A DNA stretch of 12,138 nt from Rhodospirillaceae bacterium (GCA_028819955.1 JAPPKP010000095.1:1-12138); one strand, 5' to 3'; counted from the first letter of the stretch, positions 1-8,740 are shown. A program made the numbers and translations. Notes: generated from the sequence alone by a model not told the origin.

Positions 1-1054
1 TGCATGGCGTCTCCAAGCGCTTCGGCTCGGTGCTCGCCGTCGACGGCGTCGATCTGGCGATCGCGCACGGCGAGTTCGTGGTCCTGGTCGGCCCCTCCGG
101 GTGCGGCAAGACCACCACGCTGCGCATGATCTCAGGGCTCGAGAGCGTGACCGCCGGGCGCATCCTGATCGGCGGGCATGACGTGACCGACGTCGCGCCG
201 GCGCGGCGCGGCGTGGCGATGGTGTTCCAGTCCTACGCCCTCTTCCCCCACATGACGGCGGCGCAGAACATCGGCTTCGGGCTCAGGCTGGCCAAGGTGC
301 CGAAGGCCGAGATCGCCCGGCGCGTGGCCGAGGTCGCCGCGACGCTTCAGATCGAGGCGTTGCTCGGGCGCTACCCGCGCGAGCTTTCCGGCGGGCAGCG
401 CCAGCGCGTCGCCATCGGGCGCTCCATCATCCGCGACCCACAAGTCTTCCTGTTCGACGAGCCGCTCTCCAACTTGGACGCTGCGCTCCGGGTGAGGATG
501 CGGCTCGAGATCGCGCGGCTTCGCGACCGTCTCGACGCTACCATGGTCTACGTCACCCACGACCAAACCGAGGCGATGACGCTGGCCGACCGGATCGTGG
601 TGTTCGACCATGGGCGGATCGAGCAGGTCGGCCCGCCGGAGGAGCTCTACGAGGCGCCCGCAAACCGGTTCGTGGCCGGGTTCATCGGCGCGCCTGCGAT
701 GAACTTCATCGACGCCGCGATCCAAACGGCCGGGGGATCGGAGCCGCAGGTGCGGTTCGGCTCGGCGTCTCTGCCGGCCGGGCGCCTGCACGGCGCGGCG
801 CCCGGCCCCGTCACGCTGGGCATTCGGCCGGAGCACCTCTACATCGCGTCCGAGGCCGAAGCAGATTTCCGCGGGCGGGTCGAGATCGTCGAGAAGCTGG
901 GAGGCGAGTCGCTGGCATACCTCCAGACGGCGTTCACGGCCGAACCGGTCACCATCAAGCTCTCCGAGGAAGCGCTCGTCCGCCCCGGAGACGAGGTTCC
1001 GGTGCGGGTGGGCCGGGAGCGCTTCCACCTGTTCGGAGAGGGCGGGGCCGTTCT

Positions 1055-1058
<4 letters not shown>
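1..1058 (+). CDS. ABC transporter ATP-binding protein, MalK/UgpC type (5' partial)
   Basis: Cytoplasmic ATPase subunit of a carbohydrate-type ABC importer. The reading frame is open back to the window edge. The codons from base 3 read [16 protein letters not shown], the expected N-terminal strand of this family, so the GTG at 30 is not the start and only a few residues are missing. Numbering from base 3: Walker [10 protein letters not shown] about 30-38, Q-loop [11 protein letters not shown] about 73-83, signature [13 protein letters not shown] about 128-140, Walker B with [13 protein letters not shown] about 147-159, and H-loop VTHDQTEA about 182-189. A TOBE-like C-terminal region follows, with the typical '[13 protein letters not shown]' linker and 'LGIRPEHL'. 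About 351 residues are visible, near the family length of about 360. Sequence alone does not separate MalK, UgpC and SmoK-like members. Convergent glpK and glpD make glycerol-3-phosphate or glycerol uptake attractive, but that is inference. The permeases and binding protein would lie to the left, outside the window. Confidence 0.93.
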
Positions 1059-2509
<1,451 letters not shown>

Positions 2510-2603
2510 GCTAGAGCGCGCCCGTCCTTGACGGAAGCGCGACAGGCCGCGACCGGCGTCACGCACCGCCCGTCATCGCGCGCGCGGCAAAGCCATCGGT
2601 CTT

Positions 2604-2760
2604 GGGCCGGGATGAGGCGGGACTCGCCGGGATTGAGCGGGATTAAGTGGGACTGGCCGGGACAAAGCGGGATTCTCCGGGATTGGTGGGATTCGTGGGA
2701 TTCGCGGGGACAAAGCGGGATTCGCCGGGATTAGTGGGATTCGCCGGGACAGCGTGGGAT
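2604..2760. repeat. GGGAY tandem array, copy 1 (9-10 bp period, G-quadruplex-type)
   Basis: Sixteen GGGA(T/C) units occur at 2609, 2619, 2629, 2639, 2649, 2659, 2669, 2679, 2688, 2697, 2707, 2717, 2727, 2736, 2746 and 2756, with an extra GGG at 2604. The period is 10 bp with a few 9-bp steps. GGGA is invariant, the next base is T or C, and the last 4-5 bases vary. All loops between G-tracts are 7 nt or shorter, so the whole array meets the G3-N(1-7) quadruplex rule on the + strand. It lies between glpD and glpK, which run on the - strand, so a readthrough transcript would be C-rich here. The segment 2510-2603 between glpK and the array shows nothing I can assign. Confidence 0.9.
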
Positions 2761-2896
2761 TCCGCCGCGCACGCAGCGGCCTCCTAAGCGACGAACGTCC
2801 TGCCATCCGGCCTGCCGCGCCCGGTTCGCGTTCGCCATTCATGGCGTGAGGTTGGCACCCCCACTGCTCACCGTGCACCGCACCATGGTGCGGGCC
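2761..2896. repeat. Conserved tail of repeat element, copy 1
   Basis: This sequence to the right of the array aligns with the equivalent place after the second array. TCATGGCG at 2839 and CACCGCACCATGG at 2876 occur at 11973 and 12010 with exactly the same 37-bp offset. Over the 50-bp block 2839-2888 I count 36 identities, and most mismatches are transitions. The 14 bp directly after the array (2761-2774) match 11910-11923 at 10 of 14. Together with the array this defines an element of about 290 bp. No coding function is evident. Confidence 0.7.
2878..2893. promoter_or_regulatory. Perfect 16-bp palindrome just downstream of glpD
   Basis: CCGCACCATGGTGCGG is its own reverse complement. It starts 15 bases past the glpD stop in the direction of transcription. 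It could act as an mRNA 3' hairpin or a protein-binding site. No T-tract follows on the - strand, so a classical intrinsic terminator is unlikely. The inner arms GCACC/GGTGC recur in the second copy of the repeat element, which suggests the site belongs to the element rather than to glpD. Confidence 0.5.
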
Positions 2897-2908
2897 AGCC
2901 CGCGCGTC

Positions 2909-4426
2909 TCACCGCATGCCGCACCTCGCCCCTAGGTACGCGCGCAGTCGCTCCTCGCCGTCGGCGGAGACGCCGAGACCCTTCCGGGTGCGCCGCCACA
3001 GGATGTCCTCGGCGGTCCGGGCCCACTCGTGCTCGACCAGATACGCAACCTCCGCCGCGTAAAGCCCTGCCCCGAAGTGTTCGCCGAGGTCGTCGGCGCT
3101 GCTGCGGCCGGCGAGCAGGGCATGGATGTCGGTGCCGTAATGGCGGATGAAGTGACGGAGAAGCCGCTCCGGCATCCATGAGTAACGCGCGGCGCATTGC
3201 GCGGTGAAAGCATCGATGTCTGCGTTGGGGATATCGCCACCGGGGAGCGGCGCGGCGCCCGTCCATCGCGCGCCCCTGATACGGAGGGGCCCCGCCAGCA
3301 TGTCCACCGCGCGCTCGGCAAGCCTGCGGTAGGTCGTAATCTTGCCGCCGTAGACCGAGAGCATCGGCGCCGGGGCCGGGTCGAGGTGCAACACGTAGTC
3401 GCGGGTGACCTCGCTCGCGTACTTGGCCTGGTCGTCGAACAGCGGCCGAATGCCGGCATAGCTCCACACCACGTCGTCCGGGGAGACGGGAGTCGCGAAA
3501 TAGGCATTGGCGGCGGCACAGATGTAGTCGACCTCCTCGGGCGTGATCTCGACCCGCCCGGGCGCGCCCTCGAACTCGATATCGGTCGTCCCCAGCAGGG
3601 TGTAGTCCTCCTCGTAGGGGATCGCGAACACCACGCGGCCGTCGTCGGTCTGGAAGATGTAGGGATGAACGTGGTCGAAGAGCCTGCGCACCACGATGTG
3701 GCTCCCCTTGACCAGCCTGACCCGGTGCTTCGCATTGGCGCCACCTGCCAGCGAGCGAATCCGGCCGACCCATGGGCCGCTCGCATTGACGACGCCCCGC
3801 GCCCTCACTGTGAATTGCTCGCCCGACACCCGGTCGGCGAGGACCGCCGTCCAGCTCGAGCCATCCGGCGCGAGCGAGACGCACGCGGTGCGGGTGCGGA
3901 TCTCCGCCCCCCTGGCGTGAGCATCGCAGGCGTTCAGCACCACCAGCCGCGAATCCTGCACCCAACAATCCGAGTACTCGAAGGCCCGACGATAGCGGCC
4001 CTGCAGGGCGCGCCCGCCCGCGTGCCGGCGGAGGTCGATGCTCGCGCTGGGTGGCAGCGGGCCGCGCGGACCCAGGTGGTCGTACAGAAAAAGGCCGAGC
4101 CGGATCATCCACCTGGGGCGGAGCCCCGCGTGATGCGGGAGCACGAAGCGCATCGGCCAGATGATGTGCGGGGCGTTGCGCAGGAGCACCGCGCGCTCGC
4201 GCAGCGACTGGCGCACGAGCCGGATGTCGCGGTGCTCCAGGTAGCGAAGCCCGCCATGGATCAGCTTGGTGCTGGCCGACGAGGTGTGCGCGGCGAGATC
4301 GTCCTGCTCGCACAGCAGCACGTCGAGCCCGCGCCCTGCCGCGTCCCGGGCGATGCCGGTGCCGTTGATGCCGCCGCCGATGACGAGCAGGTCGACCGTG
4401 TGCGGCGCGGAACCCCTCACGTTCAT
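2909..4426 (-). CDS. glpD: Aerobic glycerol-3-phosphate dehydrogenase (FAD)
   Basis: Peripheral inner-membrane flavoenzyme that oxidises sn-glycerol-3-phosphate to dihydroxyacetone phosphate and passes electrons to quinone. It is 505 aa, matching the family (E. coli GlpD 501). The N-terminal FAD dinucleotide fold is LLVIGGGINGTGIARDAAGRG (GGGINGTG at 17-24). Next come the family signature TSSASTKLIHGGLRYLEH (about 48-65), the mid-protein block FAIPYEEDYTLLGTTDIEF, SYAGIRPLFDD, and the second flavin-contact region SVYGGKITTYRRLAERAV. The C-terminal helical domain includes AEVAYLVEHEWARTAEDILWRRTRKGL. The start is the first ATG of the frame giving a family-like N-terminus; no clear Shine-Dalgarno precedes it. 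It lies 59 bp after the O-methyltransferase stop. Its partner glpK follows across the repeat element. No GlpR-type regulator or glycerol facilitator gene is in the window. Confidence 0.96.
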   Translation of the reverse strand: MNVRGSAPHTVDLLVIGGGINGTGIARDAAGRGLDVLLCEQDDLAAHTSSASTKLIHGGLRYLEHRDIRLVRQSLRERAVLLRNAPHIIWPMRFVLPHHAGLRPRWMIRLGLFLYDHLGPRGPLPPSASIDLRRHAGGRALQGRYRRAFEYSDCWVQDSRLVVLNACDAHARGAEIRTRTACVSLAPDGSSWTAVLADRVSGEQFTVRARGVVNASGPWVGRIRSLAGGANAKHRVRLVKGSHIVVRRLFDHVHPYIFQTDDGRVVFAIPYEEDYTLLGTTDIEFEGAPGRVEITPEEVDYICAAANAYFATPVSPDDVVWSYAGIRPLFDDQAKYASEVTRDYVLHLDPAPAPMLSVYGGKITTYRRLAERAVDMLAGPLRIRGARWTGAAPLPGGDIPNADIDAFTAQCAARYSWMPERLLRHFIRHYGTDIHALLAGRSSADDLGEHFGAGLYAAEVAYLVEHEWARTAEDILWRRTRKGLGVSADGEERLRAYLGARCGMR

Positions 4427-4485
4427 TCGAGCGGGGCGATCCCGTGGACGCCCGAAATCTCAGGCACGGCCCACGCCTCCGGCCC

Positions 4486-5151
4486 TCACGCTCGCTTGCG
4501 GCAGATCGTGAGGCCGTCGCCGATGGGCAGCATGACCATGGTCACCCGCTCGTCGCCCTTGATCTTCTTGTTCAGGGCGTCGACGACGGCGCCCGACTCC
4601 TGCCAGCGCTCGGGCTCCGCGATTCGGCCCATGTAGAACGTGTTGTCGAGCAGGATCAGCCCGCCAGGCCGCACGAGGGCGAGGCACTGCTCGTAGTAGG
4701 TGTCGTAACCCGACTTGTCGGCGTCGATGAAGGCGAAGTCGTAGGTGCCGTCGAGGCCGTCTGCGCGGAGCGCCGCGAGGCTCTCCCGCGCGTCTCCCAG
4801 GCGAAGCTCGATCCGCTCCGCGACGCCCGCCTCGGCCCAGAAGCGCCGCGCGATCTCGGTGTAGTCCGCGTTGATGTCGAGCGCCGTGAGCCGCCCCTCC
4901 GCGCCCATGGCGTCCGCCACGACCAGCGCGCTGTAGCCGGTGAAGACGCCGATCTCGAGCGCACGCTGGGCGCCGATCGACTGCGCAAGCAACGCCATCA
5001 GCGCACCCTGTTCGCGCGATATCTGCATCCTCCCCATCTCGTGGCGGGCGGTCTCTTCGCGCAGGCGGCGCATGGCCGACGTCTCGCGAACGCCGTGGAC
5101 CAACAGGTAGTCGTGCAGCGCGTCAGTGAGCGCGGTCGGTCTGGCGGACAT
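4486..5151 (-). CDS. SAM-dependent O-methyltransferase, CCoAOMT-like family
   Basis: Cytoplasmic class I methyltransferase of the O-methyltransferase family 3 type (catechol and caffeoyl-CoA OMT-like), 221 aa, a typical bacterial length. Motif I, ALEIGVFTGYSALVVADAM, is at 64-82. The acidic residue ending strand 2 lies in TALDINADY (89-97). LGDARESL is at 119-126. FIDADKSGYDTYYE (141-154) carries the expected metal-binding Asp, and GGLILLDNTFYMGRI (163-177) carries the Asp-Asn pair D169/N170 expected to complete the divalent-cation site. The start is supported by AGGAGA (5156-5161 on the + strand) four bases before the ATG. It sits 24 bp after the stop of the unknown membrane protein, so co-transcription is likely. 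Members act on catechol-like phenolics and other hydroxylated acceptors. The substrate here cannot be told. Confidence 0.92.
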   Translation of the reverse strand: MSARPTALTDALHDYLLVHGVRETSAMRRLREETARHEMGRMQISREQGALMALLAQSIGAQRALEIGVFTGYSALVVADAMGAEGRLTALDINADYTEIARRFWAEAGVAERIELRLGDARESLAALRADGLDGTYDFAFIDADKSGYDTYYEQCLALVRPGGLILLDNTFYMGRIAEPERWQESGAVVDALNKKIKGDERVTMVMLPIGDGLTICRKRA

Positions 5152-5175
5152 GACGTCTCCTGCTGGTGGCGGCCG

Positions 5176-6171
5176 TTAGCGCGCGGTGCGCCAGACCAGG
5201 CCGAGAGCCTCGATCACGTCGAGGGTTCGCGCGACATAGTGGTCGCGCACGGTGAAGCGGCTGTCGCCTTGCCCGGTCAGCTCCCGTTCCAGGCAGTCGA
5301 TCAGGCGTCTGAGGCGGCGCTGGTGCAGGCCGAGCTTGCGCTGGATCGGGTCGCTGACAACGCCCGAGAACGCGCCGATCACCGCGCCTGCCGCGAGCAA
5401 GCCGCCGGTGAGACCGATGCTGAACGCGGCCGGCGCCGCCGCCGGGAAGGCGCCGTACCAGAGCGCCCCGGCTCCGGTGCCGAGCGGGAAGCCCGCGATG
5501 GCCGCATGCTGCACCAGCACCTGCGCGGTTGCCGGGCCGAGCGACAGCATCCCCGGCGTGAGCTTCTTGAACGCAAGCGCGCCGACGCCGGCGCTCACTG
5601 CTGCGGTGGTGAGATCCGCCGCCGAGACCCGCGTCCCCTCGTAGGTGCTGGCCGCGCCGGCGAGCCAGGCGCGGAACGCCTCCTGATCGGCCGGCGACTG
5701 CGGGGCGCCTTCGCCGCCCGCTGCGATGCGGGGGTCGCGCAGGATCTCGGCCGCGAGCGCATCGCGGTCCGACACCCGCTCACCCTGCTGGATCGGGAGC
5801 TCCAGAAGCTCGGTGAAGAGCCGCCATTCCAGCTCCCGCGCGACGTCGGTCTGCAGGAAGTAGCGCCGGCTGTCGAGCCAGTCGGCTGCCGGCGTGAGGC
5901 CTGCATGCCGCGCGAGCCCGGCGCTCACGCGCGCCGCGAGATGAGGGCCGGAGAGGGCCAGATTGGCCGGCGAGCGCACGAGATCCCAGCCGAGCGCCCG
6001 GCGGTGGAGCTTCAGCGTGCCGGAGAGCGAGAATGTGCGGTCGACGAAGTCGTCGATCTTCGCCCGCCGTGCGGCGCAGTAGCGCGCCGCGGCCTCGTCC
6101 ACGATCAGGCGCGCTTGCGTGTCGCCGTCTTCCGCCGGCGCTGCGGCCGAGGCGGCGGGAGTCCCGCTCAT
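5176..6171 (-). CDS. Unknown membrane-associated protein (possibly DUF6635 family)
   Basis: 331 aa, no enzyme motif recognised. A low-complexity Ala-rich start (1-20) is followed by an amphipathic region, AKIDDFVDRTFSLSGTLKL (37-55), then HRRALGWDLVRSPANLAL (56-73). That block reminds me of the uncharacterised proteobacterial family DUF6635, from memory only. Residues about 185-205, 208-228 and 243-270 are hydrophobic and Gly/Ala-rich and could form two or three membrane segments or hairpins, e.g. GLTGGLLAAGAVIGAF. The tail (275-331) is charged and helical. There is no signal peptide. The ATG has an AGGAA motif (6175-6179) only three bases upstream. That motif overlaps the amidase stop codon, so the two genes are probably translationally coupled, with a 6-bp gap. 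The O-methyltransferase follows after 24 bp. Confidence 0.8.
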   Translation of the reverse strand: MSGTPAASAAAPAEDGDTQARLIVDEAAARYCAARRAKIDDFVDRTFSLSGTLKLHRRALGWDLVRSPANLALSGPHLAARVSAGLARHAGLTPAADWLDSRRYFLQTDVARELEWRLFTELLELPIQQGERVSDRDALAAEILRDPRIAAGGEGAPQSPADQEAFRAWLAGAASTYEGTRVSAADLTTAAVSAGVGALAFKKLTPGMLSLGPATAQVLVQHAAIAGFPLGTGAGALWYGAFPAAAPAAFSIGLTGGLLAAGAVIGAFSGVVSDPIQRKLGLHQRRLRRLIDCLERELTGQGDSRFTVRDHYVARTLDVIEALGLVWRTAR

Positions 6172-6177
6172 AGGTTC

Positions 6178-7569
6178 CTATGTGGCGCCCGCCCCGTCCT
6201 GGTCAAGGCAGGGGGCGCGGCGGAGGTGCCAGTCCGTCGCCTGCTGATAGGCGTGGCCAACCCTGAACAGTAGCGGCTCCGCCCCCCAGGCGGCCTCGAG
6301 CATCATGCCGATGGGCAGTTCGTCCGAGGAAAAGCCGCAAGGAACCGAGAGACCGGGAATGGACGCCAGCGCACCGCCGTACGTGAAGCGCGTCGCCTCC
6401 TGTGTGGCGCGGTGGAGGCTGCGATCGTCGGCAATCGGCGGCGCCGGTAGGGGCGTGGTCGGTGCCAGCAGCACGTCCACGGTCTCGAACACCTGCGCCA
6501 GCGCACGCCGCCACGCTTCGCGCCCGCGCATGGCCTCGGCATAGTCCACGGCGCTGAACTCGCGTCCCATCATCATGCGCTTGTAGACAGCCTCGGAGAG
6601 CGCGCCGGGGCCGGCGTCGAGCCGCTCCCTGTGGTACGCGCAGGCATCGGCGTAGGCCATGATCGTGGTCCAGCGCTGAGCGGTCTCTGCGCCAGGCAGG
6701 TTGACGTCGGTCAGACGCGCCCCGAGGGATTCTAGGGTGCCGGCCGCGGCCCGGACCGCAGCCTCGACCTCGGCATCGATGTCTTCGAAGAAGAAGTTGC
6801 GCGCGAGCCCGATGCGCACGCCCTCGATCCCGTCATCCAACCGAGGCAGAAAGTTATCGAGCGGCATATCGCGGGAGACCGGGTCGAGCGGATCGTAGGC
6901 GGCGAGCGCGGCGAACATACGCGCGACATCCGCCACGGTGCGCGCCATGGGGCCGACGGTATCGTGGGCCACGCTCACGGGCGTGATGCCGCGGATCGAG
7001 ATGCGTCCATGGGTCGGTCGCAGCCCTGCGACGCCGGTCATGGAAGCCGGAATCCGCACCGAGCCGCCGGTGTCGGTGCCGAGCGCGCCCCCGGCCATCT
7101 CGGCCGAGACCACGGCGCCAGAGCCTCCGCTGGAGCCTCCTGGAATGCGTTCCGGGTTCCACGGGTTACGGCACTGGCCAACCACCGGGTTGGTCGAAAC
7201 CACGCCCCAGGCCAGCTCCTGCATGTTGGCCTTGCCGATCAGCACCGCGCCCTGGGCCTTGAGCCAGCCGACCACGGGAGCGTCGCTGTTGGGGATATGG
7301 TCCGCAAGGTAGGCGGCGCCGCTGGTGGTGCGCACGCCTGCGGTCTCGATGTTGTCCTTGAGCGCGATGGGCATGCCGTGCAGGAGGCCGAGCCAGCGCC
7401 CTTCGGAGGCCGCCCGGTCGCAGGCATCGGCCTCTTCCCGCGCCCGCTCCGCCGTCGTGGTGATCATGGCGTTGAGCGCCGGATTCAGTTGCTCGATCCG
7501 CGCGAGACAACGCTCGACCGACGCGCGCGCGGTGCCCGGCAGTGGCCGGTCCGGCACCCCTCCGCTCAT
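6178..7569 (-). CDS. Amidase-signature family hydrolase (GatA-like)
   Basis: Serine hydrolase that cleaves amide bonds through a Ser-cisSer-Lys triad. 463 aa, normal for the family. Triad candidates are Lys71 in GMPIALKDNIETAG, cis-Ser146 in IPGGSSGGSGA, and nucleophile Ser170 in LGTDTGGSVRIPAS; the 24-residue spacing of the two serines matches characterised members. Further family blocks are GAVLIGKANMQELAWG, GLRPTHGRIS and HDTVGPMARTVADVA. ATG 7569 is the first start after an in-frame stop at 7609-7611, so no longer N-terminus is possible. The protein lacks the first helix seen in many GatA proteins. No gatB or gatC is adjacent, so a tRNA-dependent amidotransferase subunit is unlikely. A stand-alone amidase or related hydrolase (allophanate-, aryl- or fatty-amide-type) of unknown substrate is the better call. 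It lies 39 bp behind the exported LamG-like gene and 6 bp ahead of the next gene. Confidence 0.92.
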   Translation of the reverse strand: MSGGVPDRPLPGTARASVERCLARIEQLNPALNAMITTTAERAREEADACDRAASEGRWLGLLHGMPIALKDNIETAGVRTTSGAAYLADHIPNSDAPVVGWLKAQGAVLIGKANMQELAWGVVSTNPVVGQCRNPWNPERIPGGSSGGSGAVVSAEMAGGALGTDTGGSVRIPASMTGVAGLRPTHGRISIRGITPVSVAHDTVGPMARTVADVARMFAALAAYDPLDPVSRDMPLDNFLPRLDDGIEGVRIGLARNFFFEDIDAEVEAAVRAAAGTLESLGARLTDVNLPGAETAQRWTTIMAYADACAYHRERLDAGPGALSEAVYKRMMMGREFSAVDYAEAMRGREAWRRALAQVFETVDVLLAPTTPLPAPPIADDRSLHRATQEATRFTYGGALASIPGLSVPCGFSSDELPIGMMLEAAWGAEPLLFRVGHAYQQATDWHLRRAPCLDQDGAGAT

Positions 7570-7608
7570 GCCCTTGCGGCGCCTCGTGCCCGCGAGTGGT
7601 GCCGGCTC

Positions 7609-8616
7609 CTACTCGTCGCCATAGACCGCGACGCTGCGGATGGCGTAGTCGCCGCCGCTGTTGACCAGCGAAATGCCGCCGAACGGGTCCTCGAGTGCGC
7701 TGCTCTTCACCTGAATGTGCTCGGTGCCGTCCACGGACACGGTCATCGTTCCGTCGCCGCCGCGCACGAGAGCGACCGTGTGGCTGCGTCCGTCCTCGAG
7801 GTTCAGCCCGTCGTCGGACTCGCCGATTACGTCTGCACTACGCCGGCCGAAACGGGAGAGTAGAAGCCCCGGATCGTCGCCGGGCAAGTAGGAGAGACGA
7901 TAGCCGGAAGCGCCGGCTCTGCCCTGGAACAGGTCGATCTCGAACTGTGCGTCCTTGTGCGTGATGCCCGACATCAGCTCCAGCTCAAGGGCGAAGGCGT
8001 TGGGAAACTCCGCATCCAGGACGATCTCGGCAGGCTCCGGCCCGGCCGGTCCGGTATCCTCCTTCGCCTCCTCGTCGTCATCGCCACCCCAGAGGTCGTC
8101 GAGCGTCTTCTCGCCGCTCAGCAGGTCGCCAATCGTGTCCTTGCTCTTGTCGAGCAGCTCTTCGCCTTTTTCGAGCAGCTCATCCCCTTTGTCCCGGATG
8201 GTGTCGAGGTTGAGCCTCATCGTCTCCGTATCGGCCCCGCTAAGCGGGATCGTCGTGCGCAGGCCGAGCCTGCGGTCGATCGAGAAGTCGCCGCTCACCA
8301 CCTCCCAGCGTGGATCGTCGGTGTAGTCGCCGTCGGAAAAGTCATCCCGGATCAGGGCCACCCGGGGCCGGGCATCGGCGACATGGTCGGCAATTATGTC
8401 GCGCAGGTCCTGGAGGAAGCGCGGATGGGCTGCCCGCGCGTTCTCGGCCTCGTCGATCAACGCCTCGAGCTCCCGCGCGAGGGCATCGAGCGCCGGGGAG
8501 CTCGTCGCCTCCGTGCCCTCAGGCTGCCACTCCGAGTAGCGCGATCCATCATCGGCAGCGGCCGGCACGGCCATGGCACCGGCGAGAAGGGCGGGGACGA
8601 GGAGCCTGCGCAACAT
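7609..8616 (-). CDS. Exported protein with LamG/concanavalin-like fold, split by a charged insert
   Basis: 335 aa. MLRRLLVPALLAGAMAVPAAADD is a clear Sec signal peptide, with cleavage likely after AAA (residue 21), so the mature protein is periplasmic or secreted. Residues 41-85 look helical. Residues 90-120 (RDDFSDGDY...WEVVSGDFSIDRRLGLRT) and 198-335 (FALELELMSG, QFEIDLFQG, GYRLSYLPG, RSHTVALVRGGDGTMTVSVDG, GGISLVNSGGDYAIRSVAVYG) resemble the strands of a carbohydrate-binding beta-sandwich. Between them, at about 133-190, lies a highly charged helical stretch with the repetitive motif DELLEKGEELLDKSKD and an acidic GGDDDEEAKED tract. ATG 8616 is chosen over an upstream in-frame start at 8652 because it begins the signal peptide and is preceded by GGAGG (8623-8627). 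Function unknown; glycan or surface binding is inferred. It is divergent from the OmpA lipoprotein and first of a six-gene run. Confidence 0.82.
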   Translation of the reverse strand: MLRRLLVPALLAGAMAVPAAADDGSRYSEWQPEGTEATSSPALDALARELEALIDEAENARAAHPRFLQDLRDIIADHVADARPRVALIRDDFSDGDYTDDPRWEVVSGDFSIDRRLGLRTTIPLSGADTETMRLNLDTIRDKGDELLEKGEELLDKSKDTIGDLLSGEKTLDDLWGGDDDEEAKEDTGPAGPEPAEIVLDAEFPNAFALELELMSGITHKDAQFEIDLFQGRAGASGYRLSYLPGDDPGLLLSRFGRRSADVIGESDDGLNLEDGRSHTVALVRGGDGTMTVSVDGTEHIQVKSSALEDPFGGISLVNSGGDYAIRSVAVYGDE

Positions 8617-8622
8617 GGTTTG

Positions 8623-8627
8623 CCTCC
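8623..8627 (-). promoter_or_regulatory. Ribosome binding site of the exported LamG-like gene
   Basis: GGAGG on the - strand, six bases before the ATG at 8616. It fixes the start at the signal-peptide methionine rather than at the in-frame ATG at 8652. Confidence 0.8.
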
Positions 8628-8656
8628 GGGCTGGTCGTATCGCTTCGGTCATCTGT

Positions 8657-8686
8657 GGTCTAGCCTGGAAATCTCAGCATTGTCGA
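8657..8686 (-). promoter_or_regulatory. Candidate sigma-70-type promoter for the exported LamG-like gene
   Basis: On the - strand, TCGACA (8686-8681; 5 of 6 to TTGACA) is followed after 18 bp by TAGACC (8662-8657; 3 of 6 to TATAAT). Transcription would start near 8650, leaving a leader of about 35 nt with the GGAGG site. The -10 match is weak. Confidence 0.35.
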
Positions 8687-8740
8687 GCGATCGCCACCCA
8701 AATCATCTCGAATTCGATCACCGTACGCATCGTTGTGCTT

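Noticed and set aside
2604..2760. CRISPR array
   Set aside because: Units are 9-10 bp with no repeat of 23 bp or more, no unique spacers and no cas genes nearby.
2573..2878. Open frame on the - strand through array 1 giving a Leu/Ile/Pro/Ser repeat protein
   Set aside because: The 10-bp units shift the reading frame every step, so the apparent tripeptide pattern is not preserved as protein. There is no ribosome site, and what is conserved is the DNA-level G-tract spacing.
2878..2893. Intrinsic terminator for glpD
   Set aside because: The palindrome is strong but no T-run follows in the direction of transcription. Kept only as a palindromic site belonging to the repeat element.
3197..4636. 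479-codon open frame on the + strand
   Set aside because: Antisense of glpD, which has unmistakable motifs; no domain is recognisable in the antisense product.
4444..6273. 609-codon open frame on the + strand
   Set aside because: It is antisense to the O-methyltransferase and the unknown membrane protein and extends into the amidase. Its composition (Arg/Glu/Ala/Gly-rich, no domains) is typical of the reverse frame of GC-rich genes.
6178..7569. gatA, glutamyl-tRNA(Gln) amidotransferase subunit A
   Set aside because: No gatB or gatC neighbour, and the N-terminal helix is missing. The amidase-signature family is broad, so the specific symbol is not supported.
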